NCBI GenBank assembly: GCA_018806915.1
Contig: JAGKQI010000033.1
Span: 806,001 to 870,000 of the forward strand
From: Phytophthora colocasiae
Taxonomy: Eukaryota; Oomycota; Peronosporomycetes; Peronosporales; Peronosporaceae
Length of the DNA stretch: 64,000 nucleotides
Direction: 5' to 3'
Part shown: one piece after another, positions 34,457 through 45,600 of the stretch
Position numbering within the stretch: the first letter of the stretch is position 1
Layout: each line of letters opens with the position of its first letter
Notes under the pieces: model-generated
Seen by the model: only the letters and a program-made list of their open reading frames with translations
Database searches by the model: none
What the model was told of the DNA's origin: nothing
Translations under genes and position numbers: made by a program

Positions 34457-35848
34457 ATGAGCACCCCAGCGATGATTGAGCGCTTACTGTCTGCTGTGTA
34501 CACACGCGAGCCGCACATGAAGGTGGTGGCAGCGGTGACCGGTGGAGGTGTATCAGTTGCTGAAAACCTCTTCCGCTCAGGTAGCTCCTCCACCATGCTT
34601 CACTTCGCAGTTCCCTACTCACGCGCCAGTTTACAATCTTTCTTACGTTCGGTACCGTCAACGTCTTCCAAGCTCAAATTCTGCTCAGCGGAGACATCGG
34701 AGCGCATGGCCTTGGCTGCATGGAATCAAGCGAACGATATTACGCGGGAGGAGGCTAAAGAGGATAACGCTCAAGCTGCAGCGGCAATACCCAGTGCACT
34801 GCAGCGATTCCGCACGTCTTTGGGCATCGCATGCACTGCTGGACTCGCAACTAATTACCCCAAAAAAGGACCACACGAGTGCTTTTTGTCGGTGTGTCAA
34901 GCCCGCTTAGTGTCCAAGAACAGCGAGTTCCTGTTACCACAATGTGAGACGTACCATCTGCAGTTGGACAAGACATTAGGACGCTCACGGACGGAGGAGG
35001 ACCACATTGTCAGTCAATGGCTTGTCTATCTGCTTGCTAAAGCTGCTAACGTTGAGTCGGATGCCTGTGAAGCTTTCCATGGCGAATTGATTGCTGCACA
35101 GTCTGGAACCGACGCTATTGTGAAGTTGACATCGGATGAAGGTGACGTCGGCTCACGTGACCCACTCCACGATATCTGCAGTGGGAAGTCAAAGCAACTG
35201 ATGAGCGTTGCGTATTTACCAACAAAAGCGAGTGACGGATCTGCTTCGACAGTTGTTACACAAAGTTTTAATTTCCGCGGACTGATCCTACCTGGGTCCT
35301 TCAACCCTCTGCACAAGGGTCATGTGGATCTGGCTCGTGTTGCCCAAGAATTCTTGAAAGCACGCACTGGAGTTGAGCTTCCAGTGGCTTTTGAGCTTGC
35401 AGTTGCTAATGCCGACAAGGGTGCGATCGAACTGTCAACTATCTCGACTCGGATTGCGCAGTTCACTGCTGGCAATACTTCAGATCTGGGCTCGTGGCCT
35501 GTGCTGGTCACAAACGCTATGCTTTTCGGTCAAAAAGCCGATCTTCTACCTCATTGTGCGTTTGTCATTGGTGCGGATACGGCAGTTCGCATTGTGGACA
35601 AGAAGTACTATGATATGGACGAGCACAAGATGATTCTCGCGTTGGATCGCATTGAACGCAACGGCTGCTCGTTTGTGGTGGCCGGGAGATTTGACAATAA
35701 GGTGGAAAACCGCTTCATCAGCGCGGATGAAGTGCTGGAAAAGCACGTCCCATCCGTGTTTCGCCATCTCTTCGTGCCGCTACCTGCATCTGCATTCCGC
35801 AACGACATCTCTTCAACTGAGCTACGTCAACAGATGGCTACACAGTAA
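34457..35848 (+). CDS. Fusion of a CinA-C-like domain with a NadD-like nucleotidyltransferase
   Basis: 463 codons, no intron. Residues 1-165 resemble the CinA C-terminal (nicotinamide-nucleotide amidase, PncC-type) fold: AAVTGGGVSVAENLFRSGSSSTMLHFAVPYS near the start and a later GLATNYPKKGPHECFLSV. Residues 270-460 are a nucleotidyltransferase with LILPGSFNPLHKGH (the GxFNPxHxGH phosphate-binding motif) and a late SSTELRQ in place of the ISSTxIR motif. PncC makes NMN or NaMN and NadD-type enzymes adenylate it, so a two-step NAD-salvage enzyme is plausible. The nucleotide specificity is inferred only. Confidence 0.8.
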   Translation: MSTPAMIERLLSAVYTREPHMKVVAAVTGGGVSVAENLFRSGSSSTMLHFAVPYSRASLQSFLRSVPSTSSKLKFCSAETSERMALAAWNQANDITREEAKEDNAQAAAAIPSALQRFRTSLGIACTAGLATNYPKKGPHECFLSVCQARLVSKNSEFLLPQCETYHLQLDKTLGRSRTEEDHIVSQWLVYLLAKAANVESDACEAFHGELIAAQSGTDAIVKLTSDEGDVGSRDPLHDICSGKSKQLMSVAYLPTKASDGSASTVVTQSFNFRGLILPGSFNPLHKGHVDLARVAQEFLKARTGVELPVAFELAVANADKGAIELSTISTRIAQFTAGNTSDLGSWPVLVTNAMLFGQKADLLPHCAFVIGADTAVRIVDKKYYDMDEHKMILALDRIERNGCSFVVAGRFDNKVENRFISADEVLEKHVPSVFRHLFVPLPASAFRNDISSTELRQQMATQ

Positions 35849-35973
35849 ATCCATTTTTTCATTGGTCAAAATAAAAAAAATATTTTCGACCAGTAAGGAG
35901 CCAAATTTCCATCCGCTTCTCCCCCTCTTCCAGATACAGCAAAGATCACAGCGAGCAGCACCCGAGAAGCACC

Positions 35974-36927
35974 ATGTCAAGACGATACGACGGCCGCACA
36001 ACCACCTTCTCCCCGGAAGGTACACTTGCTTCATTTAACTAGATTATTACTGGGCAGTTACATGCATTACTTGTTCTTAGAGACTAATATGTTGTGGATA
36101 TTTTCTTGTGGATCCGATGTCGAGCAGGCCGCCTCTTCCAAGTGGAATATGCTATGGAAGCCATTAACAATGCTGGATCGGCAGTTGGTATCCTGGCTAA
36201 GGACGGTATCGTGATTGCAGGTCGGTGCCATGGATATGCAGTCAGTTGTTTGGGTAGTTAGGAGGGATATACTGACCGAAATGATGCGATCTTTTGTCAA
36301 TATATCGTTTTAGCGGAGAAGAAGACTGTTTCGAAGCTGCTGATGCCCAGCAAGACCAGTGAGAAGACTATTAAGCTGGACGACCACCTGATCTGTGCCG
36401 TAGCTGGCCTTACGTCTGACGCCAACATCCTGGTGAACTATGCGCGTCTGTCAGCACAGCGTTACGAGCTGGCTTACCAAGAGAAGGAGCCGTGCGAGCA
36501 GCTGGTGCAGACTATTTGCAACTACAAACAGGCGTACACGCAATTCGGTGGTCAACGCCCGTTTGGTGTATCCTTCTTGTACGCTGGATGGGACCGTCAC
36601 CACGGTTTCCAGCTCTACCACAGCGACCCCAGTGGAAACTACGGCGGTTGGAAGGCAACTGCTATTGGCGCGAACAACCGTGCCGCTAAGAGCATGCTTA
36701 AGAGCGACTACGAGGAGGGCATGACGGTGGAGGAGGCACTGGCTTTCTCAGTGAAGGTCATGAACAAGACCATGGACTCGACCTCTCCGAGCGCAGAGAA
36801 GCTTGAGTTCACGACGGTCACGCGGAACGCTGATGGTAAGATCGTGCACCGCCAACTCACCGAGAAAGAGACGGACGAGCTGCTGAAGTCTGCGGCTGCA
36901 GACACGGCCTCCTCGGGCGACATGTAA
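35974..36927 (+). CDS. 20S proteasome subunit alpha-3 (PSMA4/Pre9 type)
   Basis: Structural alpha-ring subunit of the 20S proteasome. Exons 35974-36019, 36128-36220 and 36314-36927 give 250 codons. It starts [17 protein letters not shown] and continues [20 protein letters not shown], the proteasome alpha signature of the alpha-3 (PSMA4) type. [14 protein letters not shown] and [12 protein letters not shown] are conserved. The C-terminus is Glu/Lys then Ala/Ser-rich (TASSGDM). Paralogue choice rests on the N-terminus. Convergent with the VAMP7-type gene. Confidence 0.93.
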
Positions 36928-37065
36928 GCAGCATGTCTTTAAAACGTTTTCTGGTGATAAGTAAGGTGTTACGCCTTTGCTTTGACGTTCAGCAGTCACG
37001 TCTTCGGCGTTAATGCCTTTACCAAACTAATGAAGAGATCAAAAACAGGATCACATTGGCTTCAC

Positions 37066-37912
37066 CTAATTACCACCAGCAATTCCTGTGGATGTTTTAT
37101 CAGCTGCATTGGCTGCTACACCCGAAGTTGTAGCGGCAACCTTGTCAATTCCATCTTCCGCCTTGCTTTCAATTCGCGAAGCACAGCTTGAAAGGTCAGT
37201 TCCACACACTGTGAACGTGACGACGAGTGCAATTACGGCCAAGGCAAGCGCAACGTAAATCCAGTACTTGACATTCATCCACCAATACGCATTCTTGAGC
37301 TTCTTAGCCGATGCCTCGTACTTCATAGCATCCTGCTGCAATTTGGTCGTCCTTGTAACCAACAGCTCGATCTTTTCGCCACGATCCATTAACTGACAAC
37401 ACCAAGACGATTGCATTAGCACGGTGAACACGATTTATCGCTCTGTCAGTCCGCACCTGGTTAACATTCTCAATCATAAGCGTCTTGACTCGCTCCATCT
37501 TTTGCCGCACCTGTGACATAGGTGTTTCGATCTTGTAGTTGTCGTACTTCTTCATAAGCGAGTCCAGCGTCGGGGTGAAGGATGTCATCGCATATGCCAA
37601 AGCTGTTTGTGCCTGCTGTTTGTATTTTGCCAGGAACATGGTTTGCATCTCAGCTAGCATCATGAACGCTACATTTGCATGTACACGCTCCTCCGCCATG
37701 CACATATACGTAATCCCGTCGTCATGCAGGAAAAAGAAGTTGAATTCGTTGTACGGGAACACGCTCTTGGAGGCCGCAGCCGACGCGCTGGGTTCATGCT
37801 CTGCAAGATGCTTGAGCACTGCACGTGTGACGGTTGGGAAGTTGCCGTTCTGGTCCGTATGCTCGCATAGCACGCTCTGTTGTCGTGCTACCAACGCATA
37901 TACAATGGACAT
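37066..37912 (-). CDS. VAMP7-type longin R-SNARE
   Basis: R-SNARE of late endosome, vacuole or plasma-membrane fusion. Exons 37457-37912 and 37066-37392 give 260 codons. The N-terminal longin domain (about residues 1-120, MSIVYALVARQQSVLCEHT...) is followed by the SNARE helix. The zero-layer Arg is in NQLMDRGEKIELL; the intron falls just before it. A membrane segment (YWIYVALALAVIALVVTFTV) follows. Unusually, about 45 residues (CGTDLSSCASRIESKAEDG...) follow the anchor, where most VAMP7 proteins end within a few residues. This would be a lumenal or extracellular tail. Confidence 0.9.
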
Positions 37913-38032
37913 ACTGCCGCAGGTTCCAGAGCTGCTGGATTCGCTTATGACCTTTCGAGGCGATCCAAGTATCCTTTTTCAGCCAATCCCAATCCACCAG
38001 GCCTAGAATGTGATGGTCTAATCGTCAGCAGC
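37913..38032. promoter_or_regulatory. Short bidirectional promoter region
   Basis: 120 bp separate the diverging starts of the VAMP7-type gene (-) and the secreted PAN protein (+). Both promoters must share or overlap here unless one has a leader exon elsewhere. Confidence 0.45.
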
Positions 38033-38596
38033 ATGAAGAGACCAAATACTGAAGTGGCGTTCCTCCTCGTTGCGCTCTCAACCTTGCAATGGTGCCCAGG
38101 CATCGAAGCTCTTAGTGTGGCCAAAACTGAGTCAGCTGAGGGTCTACCCGACTTGAAACCAATTGAGCCTAGAGCAGCCGAAGTCAATGCCGATGCAGTC
38201 GATGTCTGCAGCTCGTTGACAGGACCATTTTGCACTCACACAAACTCCATGGCCCTTTACGCTTCCTACATGACACCGATCTCCGTGTTGGACGTCCAGG
38301 AAGAGGGTAGTGAGGTTGCTAGACGCAGCTTGAAAAGTGATGAGGAGTCTTCCAAAAGGCAGCAGAAGAAATGTTTCTTTCAGCACTTCACCAGCAGTTG
38401 GATGGATGCTGGTGGCGACATCAACGACCTCATGAACCAGCAAGTGGCCAACGTGGATGAGTGCGAACAACTGTGTTGTGAACATTCCGAGTGTCAGTCC
38501 TTCACATTCTGGCGAGGACACACTTGTTTCCTGCGCGCCACGAGCAGAACCCCGCGGCCGAACGGCGAATCATTCTCAGGCATCCGCCTGATCTAA
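38033..38596 (+). CDS. Secreted PAN/Apple-domain protein
   Basis: 187 codons, no intron. I chose ATG 38033 because it begins a signal-peptide-like stretch (NTEVAFLLVALSTLQWCPGIEA); the frame is open upstream. The middle is acidic with two Cys. The C-terminal 75 residues (KKCFFQHFTSSWMDAGGD ... CEQLCCEHSECQSFTFWRGHTCFLRA) form a PAN/Apple module, which binds carbohydrate or protein in oomycete cell-wall and surface proteins. RSLKSDEE around residue 100 only loosely recalls an RxLR-dEER motif and lies rather far from the signal peptide, so I do not call it an effector. Role unknown. Confidence 0.75.
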   Translation: MKRPNTEVAFLLVALSTLQWCPGIEALSVAKTESAEGLPDLKPIEPRAAEVNADAVDVCSSLTGPFCTHTNSMALYASYMTPISVLDVQEEGSEVARRSLKSDEESSKRQQKKCFFQHFTSSWMDAGGDINDLMNQQVANVDECEQLCCEHSECQSFTFWRGHTCFLRATSRTPRPNGESFSGIRLI

Positions 38597-38701
38597 CGCC
38601 AATGACAAGCAAGCCATTTTTTGTCCCACCAGTTTTCTGAAATTTGTCAATGTGCTCGAGTGCGGAATCCATGAGTTGTTGACGTTGAAGTTGCAGGAGT
38701 G

Positions 38702-40730
38702 ATGGTCATTCCGCATTTTGCCACGGCAAAGAGACAGCAAATGGCCACAGGATCGAACGAGCTGTCTAGAGATGACGTAAGAGCTGCGTATCTCTCCTTC
38801 CTGTGTGAATGGCATGTTGATGGTGGTAATTGGGCAGGTTTTGCATCGTATCGAAGCGCTAGCAGCTGAATTCTTGGAGTGCCTAGTGGTGCGAGTCTAG
38901 CAGAAGTGCGGCTTTGGTGAACAATGGTTAAGATTTTTGATGTACAGGATGGAAAAATACTAGAACTCGAGGCGGTATGTATTGTGAGGTTGCTATATGG
39001 GGACATATATTGACTGGATATCAAGTTGAAGCGCGATTCGTCAGCGATGATTTACGACCAAGAGAAACAGCAACAATTTCACGGCAACGAGACGCGTTTG
39101 ATCAAACTGGTACCGCCACACTGCTATCTTACAACTCGAATAATTGCTATTCTGATGGTTTGATGATGTGTGCTTAGAACCGAAAAGGAGGAAGGAGATA
39201 CACTGGTATCTGGCTGATTTTGCAGACGGCTCATGCTCTTCTCACAGAAAACAAGACGGCAACGCAGGTTTCTATTGCTACTCTGCAACTCTTTGCTTTC
39301 AAATTTAATATTTTCCCGTATTGTAGCGAGATGTTTATTATCTGCACTCGTTCTTCAAAGGGCAAAGTGAGGCGGATGAAGCAATCTTAGGTAAACCATT
39401 CTTTACTGTCCATTGCTATACCTTGTTTTCATTTGTGCGTGGTGTTCGCACCTGGTAGATGCTGGAAGCATTCTAGGCATCCCAAGAGGGCACTTAAATA
39501 TTGTCGGTGCAACTAAAGGATGCTTCACAGGTGACATCAGCTTGTTTGTGCGTCAATACAAGAGCATGCATGATGATTATGCGCGGTGTTTTAACCTTTG
39601 GCTTGAAGCGAGACGAACAGTGGAGACATTTTGTGAGCGGAGAAGAGGTTTCAATTACTCAAGAGCTTCTGCAGTTGAAACCAAGCGACCTGTATGTCAT
39701 ATATGACGTGGTTTTCACAACCAAGTCGTTGGTTCTTGGTGAAAATTGTAATGAGGTGTTATTCCTTGGATATACAGGAAAAGCAACGCAAAGTTCATCC
39801 TTGTGATCGAAAAAGATGGTAAGTTAAACTGGGATGGAGCAGATTTTATAGTTCATACCGTATGAGATTGGTTGATTTCGTTTGTGAATCTTGAAGGCAT
39901 CTTTAATCGTCTCAGGTATTATAAGGAGGTGTTTTAGCTTTTGTTGTTGCTTTTGCATATGCATTTACCGTTAGTTTTGTACTTATCGGTACCAGAGAAG
40001 ATAAGTTTTTTGAGATAGTTCCAAGCATTTTGATCACGGGTAGGGGATTCCCGGATCTAGCTACGAGGTAAGCTTTGCGCATGAAACAGGTATGCTAGCC
40101 ATTCACCGCAAGTTCTTCCGTCTAGAATGTTTATTAGCCTGTTGAGCAGCGCTCTAAACATTCCAGTCCTCGGTCTCTGTGACTGCAATCCATTCGGCCT
40201 CTCCATCATGGTAAGCTTAAGATTTCAAAACGAAATGTTTGTTTTTCTAACAGTGTTTTTGACAGCTAACATATAAACTGGGATCAGCTCGAATGCCTCT
40301 AGAATCACTTCAATATGGTATGTTTGAGTATCGCACACCGCGGATGGTATATGCTCATTCCGTCGTCTTGTATTTTATCTGTACAGCTGTCGACATTAAG
40401 TGGGTTGGAGTTCGACCATCTCAAGTCGCAGCCTTGGGCTTGCCAAACTCAGCCTTTAAATTACTTACGCGAAAAGATATCGCCGTAGCAGACTCGTTGA
40501 TGCGAGCAAGCTTCATCCAAGTGCGGCTCTACTCACTAAAACATATTATGACATCACTGCTGACCATTACTGTGGCGATTCAGACGAACGAAGACTTCAA
40601 ACACGAAGTCCAAATGTGGCTCGCAGACACGTTGCCGTGGAAGATCGAGCTTGAAGCACTTCACTTGTTAGGATTTACATTTTTGACCTCTTTCCTCAAA
40701 AATTGTATCCAGGAAGGGAACTTTTTATAA
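38702..40730 (+). CDS. SPO11: SPO11-like meiotic DNA double-strand-break transesterase (Topo VI A family)
   Basis: Makes the breaks that start meiotic recombination. Fifteen predicted exons: 38702-38776, 38838-38888, 38948-38974, 39026-39109, 39178-39267, 39327-39390, 39459-39547, 39621-39691, 39778-39818, 39897-39915, 39996-40067, 40126-40210, 40266-40317, 40387-40520, 40584-40730. All phases join for 366 codons. Family marks: VLHRIEALAAEFLE; catalytic-Tyr region TATQRDVYYLHSFF; LGIPRGHLNIVGATKG; SNAKFILVIEKDGIF; ITGRGFPDLATR; TOPRIM VLGLCDCNPFGLSIM; DIKWVGVRPSQV; end EIELEAL-like helix. The second TOPRIM acid is Asn (DCN). Exons 3 and 4 are least certain. Which SPO11 paralogue this is cannot be settled here. 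Confidence 0.9.
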
Positions 40731-40784
40731 ACTTTTTTAATAGCAAGTTATCGAAGCATTTTGGACTCCCATCGAGCAGGTGTA
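40731..40784. other. 54-bp convergent gap between SPO11 and presenilin
   Basis: The two stop codons face each other 54 bp apart, so 3' UTRs very probably overlap in antisense. Confidence 0.7.
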
Positions 40785-42543
40785 TTACAGAGGAACACCA
40801 AGGTTTAGCGCATTGCTGGCAAAGTCCACGAACACCACTCGAAGCCAAAAGTACATCACGACAGCAAGCAAAATGGATATCGGAAGTGCTGGAAGTGCTT
40901 TTTGATAAACTCCAAGAAGAAGAAGTGTGCCTCCAAGACCCTAAAGACAAAATCGTGTCAGTACGCAACATCATGGCTCTCGTTACAGTGTGATAAGTTA
41001 AGAGTACTAACCATCAGGACAGACACCATACATCCAATCATCGCAGAGAAGTCGTACTTGGCAGCCCGTGATACCAAAACGCTGTAAAATACAAAATCCC
41101 CCAAGCCTAGCTTAATCGTTTCATCCACCTCTATGGTTTAGCAAACAACATGTTAGCACTCAACCTCAAGAAACATGGGCCAATATAAACATCGTACCGC
41201 CTTCCTCAGTGATATACTTCTGGTACAGATCGTGCCAAAGTTCGGCTTCTCGTCCATGATAACGTTCCAAAATCTTATCCACACGGGCAATTGCCGATGG
41301 GTTGTGTTTTGCATAGAAGTCAACCAGTCGAGCGCGCAGTTGAGCCTGACGAGGCGTCAGAGAGACTTGGGCAGAAGAAGATTCGGCGTTTTCTGGTGGA
41401 CCCCGAGGTGAACCAAGGCGAAGAGGTATTTCCGACTCGCACTGGTAATACACATTTTCATGAATAGGTTGAGCAGTATGACCAGAGTGGTCGCGATGGA
41501 TTTCTGCCTCATAAAGCAATCCTACATATACGAGAATAAGAGCTCAGTGAGAAACAGTAGCCAGTATACGCGGCGTTTCCGCAGACATACCAGGTAGTGG
41601 ACGTCCTTCTTGCTGCACCAGATTCACAAGCCACTTCAACGGTCCACACGGTGTCAGCACCGCGCACAAGTCGTAAAACGCAAGCACAATTACAAGTGCC
41701 CAGGTGCTCCATTCCGGAAATTGTCCAAGTTGCCACGCCATAATGATTGAAGTGGCCACCAAGTATGTTTGTGTCAGCCACATTGGCGTTCCCTTCTGGT
41801 AAAAGATCGACAGCACGCCAACAACCGAGAAATTGTACATAGCAAACAACATTGTGAAGACATCGACGGGGACCTCCAATCTGGCAATGACGATAACCAT
41901 CATATTGCCTCCCAGCATGCCCAGTAGCATAGCTGACGAAAACATCATGTATCCAATCAACATCTACAGCACATAACAGCATCAGCAAACAAAGCAACCA
42001 GAAAATGGTTTGCAAAAAAAGGATCCAAACTACTCACTCTGTTGAAGTTGAATTTGTAGCAGCAAACGATGACGAAAGTAGCCACGAGGAAAAATGAAAC
42101 GATAACTAGTGCATTGACAAGTGCGTTCTCCACTTTCGTCCCTGTAGAAGCTCCTTTGTCCTTGTCTGGCCCATATACCAGGTACGCACTACATGCATGA
42201 CAGCCCACTGTTAAAAAACTCCATTTGATTGGAGAAATCATACTGTCAAATTGCAACGTACTCCGCAAGGGCTTTAGCAGACACTGGATCCACCACATTT
42301 AGTGACACAAAACTGCAATACAATACAAGCAATGCAGTACAGTAAAGTCAGTAGAGCTCTTCATCATAAAGAATTAAGCTGCTCAAACCTGGCAAGCAGC
42401 ATAGTGACAGCCACCGGCCACACTACAGCAGAGAATGAACCAATGGAATGCAGCAATTCCTCATGCGTGAAGACATCTTGCTCCTCATCTGGCCGATCAG
42501 GTAGCAGACGCTCGCGCACGTCTACAGACTCGACGCCTGACAT
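40785..42543 (-). CDS. Presenilin, intramembrane aspartyl protease
   Basis: Catalytic subunit of gamma-secretase-type complexes in endomembranes. Seven predicted exons: 42389-42543, 42262-42312, 42038-42188, 41591-41963, 41198-41521, 41012-41130, 40785-40940; 442 codons in frame. TM6 has the active-site Asp in VLAFYDLCAVLTPCGPL, TM7 has KLGLGDFVFYSVL, and TM9 has the substrate-gating PAL in KALPALPISI. All three are intact, so activity is expected. The N-terminus holds acidic LLPDRPDEE. The TM6-TM7 loop (exon 5) is replaced by a lineage-specific helix-rich segment, about residues 275-350, with RLVDFYAKHNPSAIARVDKIL and YHGREAELWHDLYQKY. Confidence 0.92.
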
Positions 42544-42641
42544 CGCTATGAGGAAAGTCTCCAAATTAGGATCATATCAACCTGGTCAACAGAATATATG
42601 AAAATAGATGGGTTTGAAGTGAAAAACATTTTTGGCTAGAG
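42544..42641. promoter_or_regulatory. 98-bp bidirectional promoter region
   Basis: Diverging starts of presenilin (-) and the RCC1-repeat protein (+). No clear TATA box; role inferred from position. Confidence 0.45.
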
Positions 42642-45600
42642 ATGAAGAATGTGCCGCTGCGATGTGAACTCATCGCTAGGAAGAACCGAGTAGCGTGGAC
42701 ATGGACTGCAATTGGTAATTGGATGCTGGAAGATGAAGTGGAGATTGAGAAAGTGGAGAGTGGGAGGGACTTTGTGGTATATTTGACCGCTTCGGGCCAA
42801 TTGCTTCAGTGTGGAGAAACTCCCCGAAGAGTTTCGTACGAGAAATTTCAACGACGTCATGGCCAGAGACGAAGTAAAGCGCATGCAGTTGGAGCAACTT
42901 TAAAAAGGATGTCAATGAGAGAACGCGAGTTGCATAGTGGACATATGTGTGACGCATTCTGTTGTCCAACTGAGCTCTCTGTGCCTGGTAAAATCCAAGT
43001 GACACAGGTTGCGTGTGGAGTTACCCATTGTGTAGCGCTGGGCGCTGTGAATGGAGGAAATCATTCATTATTTTCATGGGGAGTGGGGGAGTATGGACAA
43101 TTAGGTCTGGGAGATTGTCAATTCGCCACTACAATGACATCGGTGGAAGCATCCAATGAATTTCACCAACTTTTGCGACGTTCAGATGAAATCGGCCCTG
43201 CACTTTTGCGTTGTGGACCATTTTCAACATATCTATTTTCTCGTGGATCTTCAGTATTGTGGCATTGGGGATTGTTGCCTTCTGCTGGCTGTGAGACTCA
43301 GTTCATGCGGCAGGGCGTTCCTGTGGAGTTTCCATTGATAAATGTGAACACTAAGCTAGTTGATGTTGCTGTGGGTATGGAGCACGTGATGCTGCTGTCT
43401 GATGAAGGCTGCGTCTTTACGTGGGGATATGGGAGCTTTGGACAACTTGGACTGGGGCCTTCGGTTGTATCAAACGTTGAGAACCATCCTGCTCAAGTGG
43501 ACTTCTTTCGTCAAGGGCCTAGTAATTTCATTACTAAATTTTCTTGCGGTTGGAATCACTGTGCGGCAATATCAAGAAGTGGCGACGTATATACTTGGGG
43601 AAGTAATTCTTACGGGCAATGCGGCACTAAAAGCAAATTTTGTGACTATTTCCAACCTGCGATTGTTACGATACCGCACCCTGAAGAATGTAGAGCAGAT
43701 TATTCTCATCGATCCGAAGAAATTCGCTGCAGAGGGAACTCGTCCAGTCTGCTAATTCGGTGCGCTAATGCGAACCACCCCGAAATTCAGCAGGCATATC
43801 TCTGGGGTGTTGCAGCTCCATGTATTGGCATATTATTGCCTTCTGAAGTATCTTCATTCCAAAGCAGACTTTTGGATTGTGATCTGGGTTTGGAAAACTC
43901 TGTGTGGCTGCTGAACTCCCGTAATATAAGCTCCGATCAACCTGCTTGGATTGTCAACGAAGTTGTTGCCGATAACGAAAGTCTCCAAAATATTGAGAAA
44001 GGGTTTGCCTGTTTGAAAGTCGACGTTGGTTCAAGAGTCTGCATTCAGGTACAGCCGATAAACAAACGCGCGCTGGCTGCCACACCCACCTTCAGTAATC
44101 ATGATGATCCAAGTTCGAACGGTTTATTTGTGCTATCAATGACACAACATGATTCGGCCTCAACTGGACCAGTGATTTCTTCTACAAGTATTACACAAGT
44201 GGCACATGGTAATGGCCTTCTTACGGTCGAGGTAATTGTGAATGCTCAAGTTCACGGAAGACTTGTCTGTTCGCTGAAGAGTTCGATTGGGGGAGTTTTT
44301 GGGAATGAGTTTGTAATTGACGTTAAATCTGACGAGGGAGACGCGTTCATGCTTGACTCGACGGGTACTACACATGAAAATCAACACTCCTCTATCCGTT
44401 TCCTAGGAATACACGTTGAAGGAACTAAGGCTGAAAATGAAGAGCGAATTGATACAAAATGGTACAAGTTACTCTCGAAACGGATCCGAGTGTACGCCGA
44501 AGATACGGTAATAGTGCTGGTTGAGTCGACAATACCCGATGCAGACCTAGTCGTTCAGGTGGAATACAGCGATAATATCTGGCAGTACGGATTAACGCGT
44601 CTTGACGTAGTGGGTGGCAATAAGTCTCGGCGTAAAACTCTAAGTGTGATGCAGTTGCGCTTTCCATCTCCTGGTCAATACTTCGTTTACACAAGGCCTC
44701 GTGTAGATGAAGTGGAGCGTTGTACACCATTGTTGACAGTAAGCTGCTGCTTGCCCACTCAACAGAGACACGAGATTCTGGCGGAAAAGCATGAATATCT
44801 ATGGTCGAGGTATCAATTTGCCTTAACAAACACTCCACAGTCTGCTAATTTCTCATCCTTTTTGGCTTCGGTTCTACAGCACCCATCATTACGAGACTCC
44901 ATTGTTTGTTCTCCCTGGATATCCACATACGATGAAGAGTCCTGCGAATCTTCGTTTGATTTTGATCGTGAACATCACGCACGAGACGTACTTTTGCGTC
45001 ACCCTGAACATCCTTTTATTCTGTGGGATTCCTATTTGACTTTCCCACCAATTGTGAGCTCTTCCCAGCATTTTACTGAACATGACAAAGGAACGTTGAG
45101 TCTCAATTCAATTCTACCAGAATGGGCCACAATATTATCATCGAAAGTAGCGTTGCGTATCGAAACTTGGCTAGAGAAACCTACTGCTGAACAACATCGA
45201 GACACTGATAACCCTCCTGTTGATTTTGAGGAAGCTCGGATAACAGCTGCGACCCTCGGCCTATCTGTACAACAAATTCCATTTGATTTCCTCGGAAGTG
45301 TATCCCATCCGCACCAAAGTGCTGTCCGAAGTGCTTTGCTGCCTCTCAACCCGAACATCGTCAACGCTTACGCCTCGATCGTATCATGGAGGAGACTGAA
45401 TGGTGACTTGTTTTACAGTCTTCAAGTTAATGAGTTGTTGGTACGACGATATGGACACGAAAGCCACGAGTTCCCTGAGACTGCCCAAAACGGACGAATC
45501 ACCCAGCTGAGGTCTCAATTAAGCGATTTCTTGTGGCAAAAGGCTGAGGGCAAGAAAATCGAGGAGCTTTTTGTTCTCTTTACCAGTCCATCGAAGTCAG

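Noticed and set aside
38420..38480. RxLR-type effector call for the PAN protein
   Set aside because: RSLK with a following DEE is only a loose match and lies about 100 residues from the start; the PAN/Apple module explains the protein better.
40703..40993. Forward open frame continuing SPO11
   Set aside because: SPO11 ends properly at 40730; this frame is antisense to the last presenilin exon with the PAL motif.
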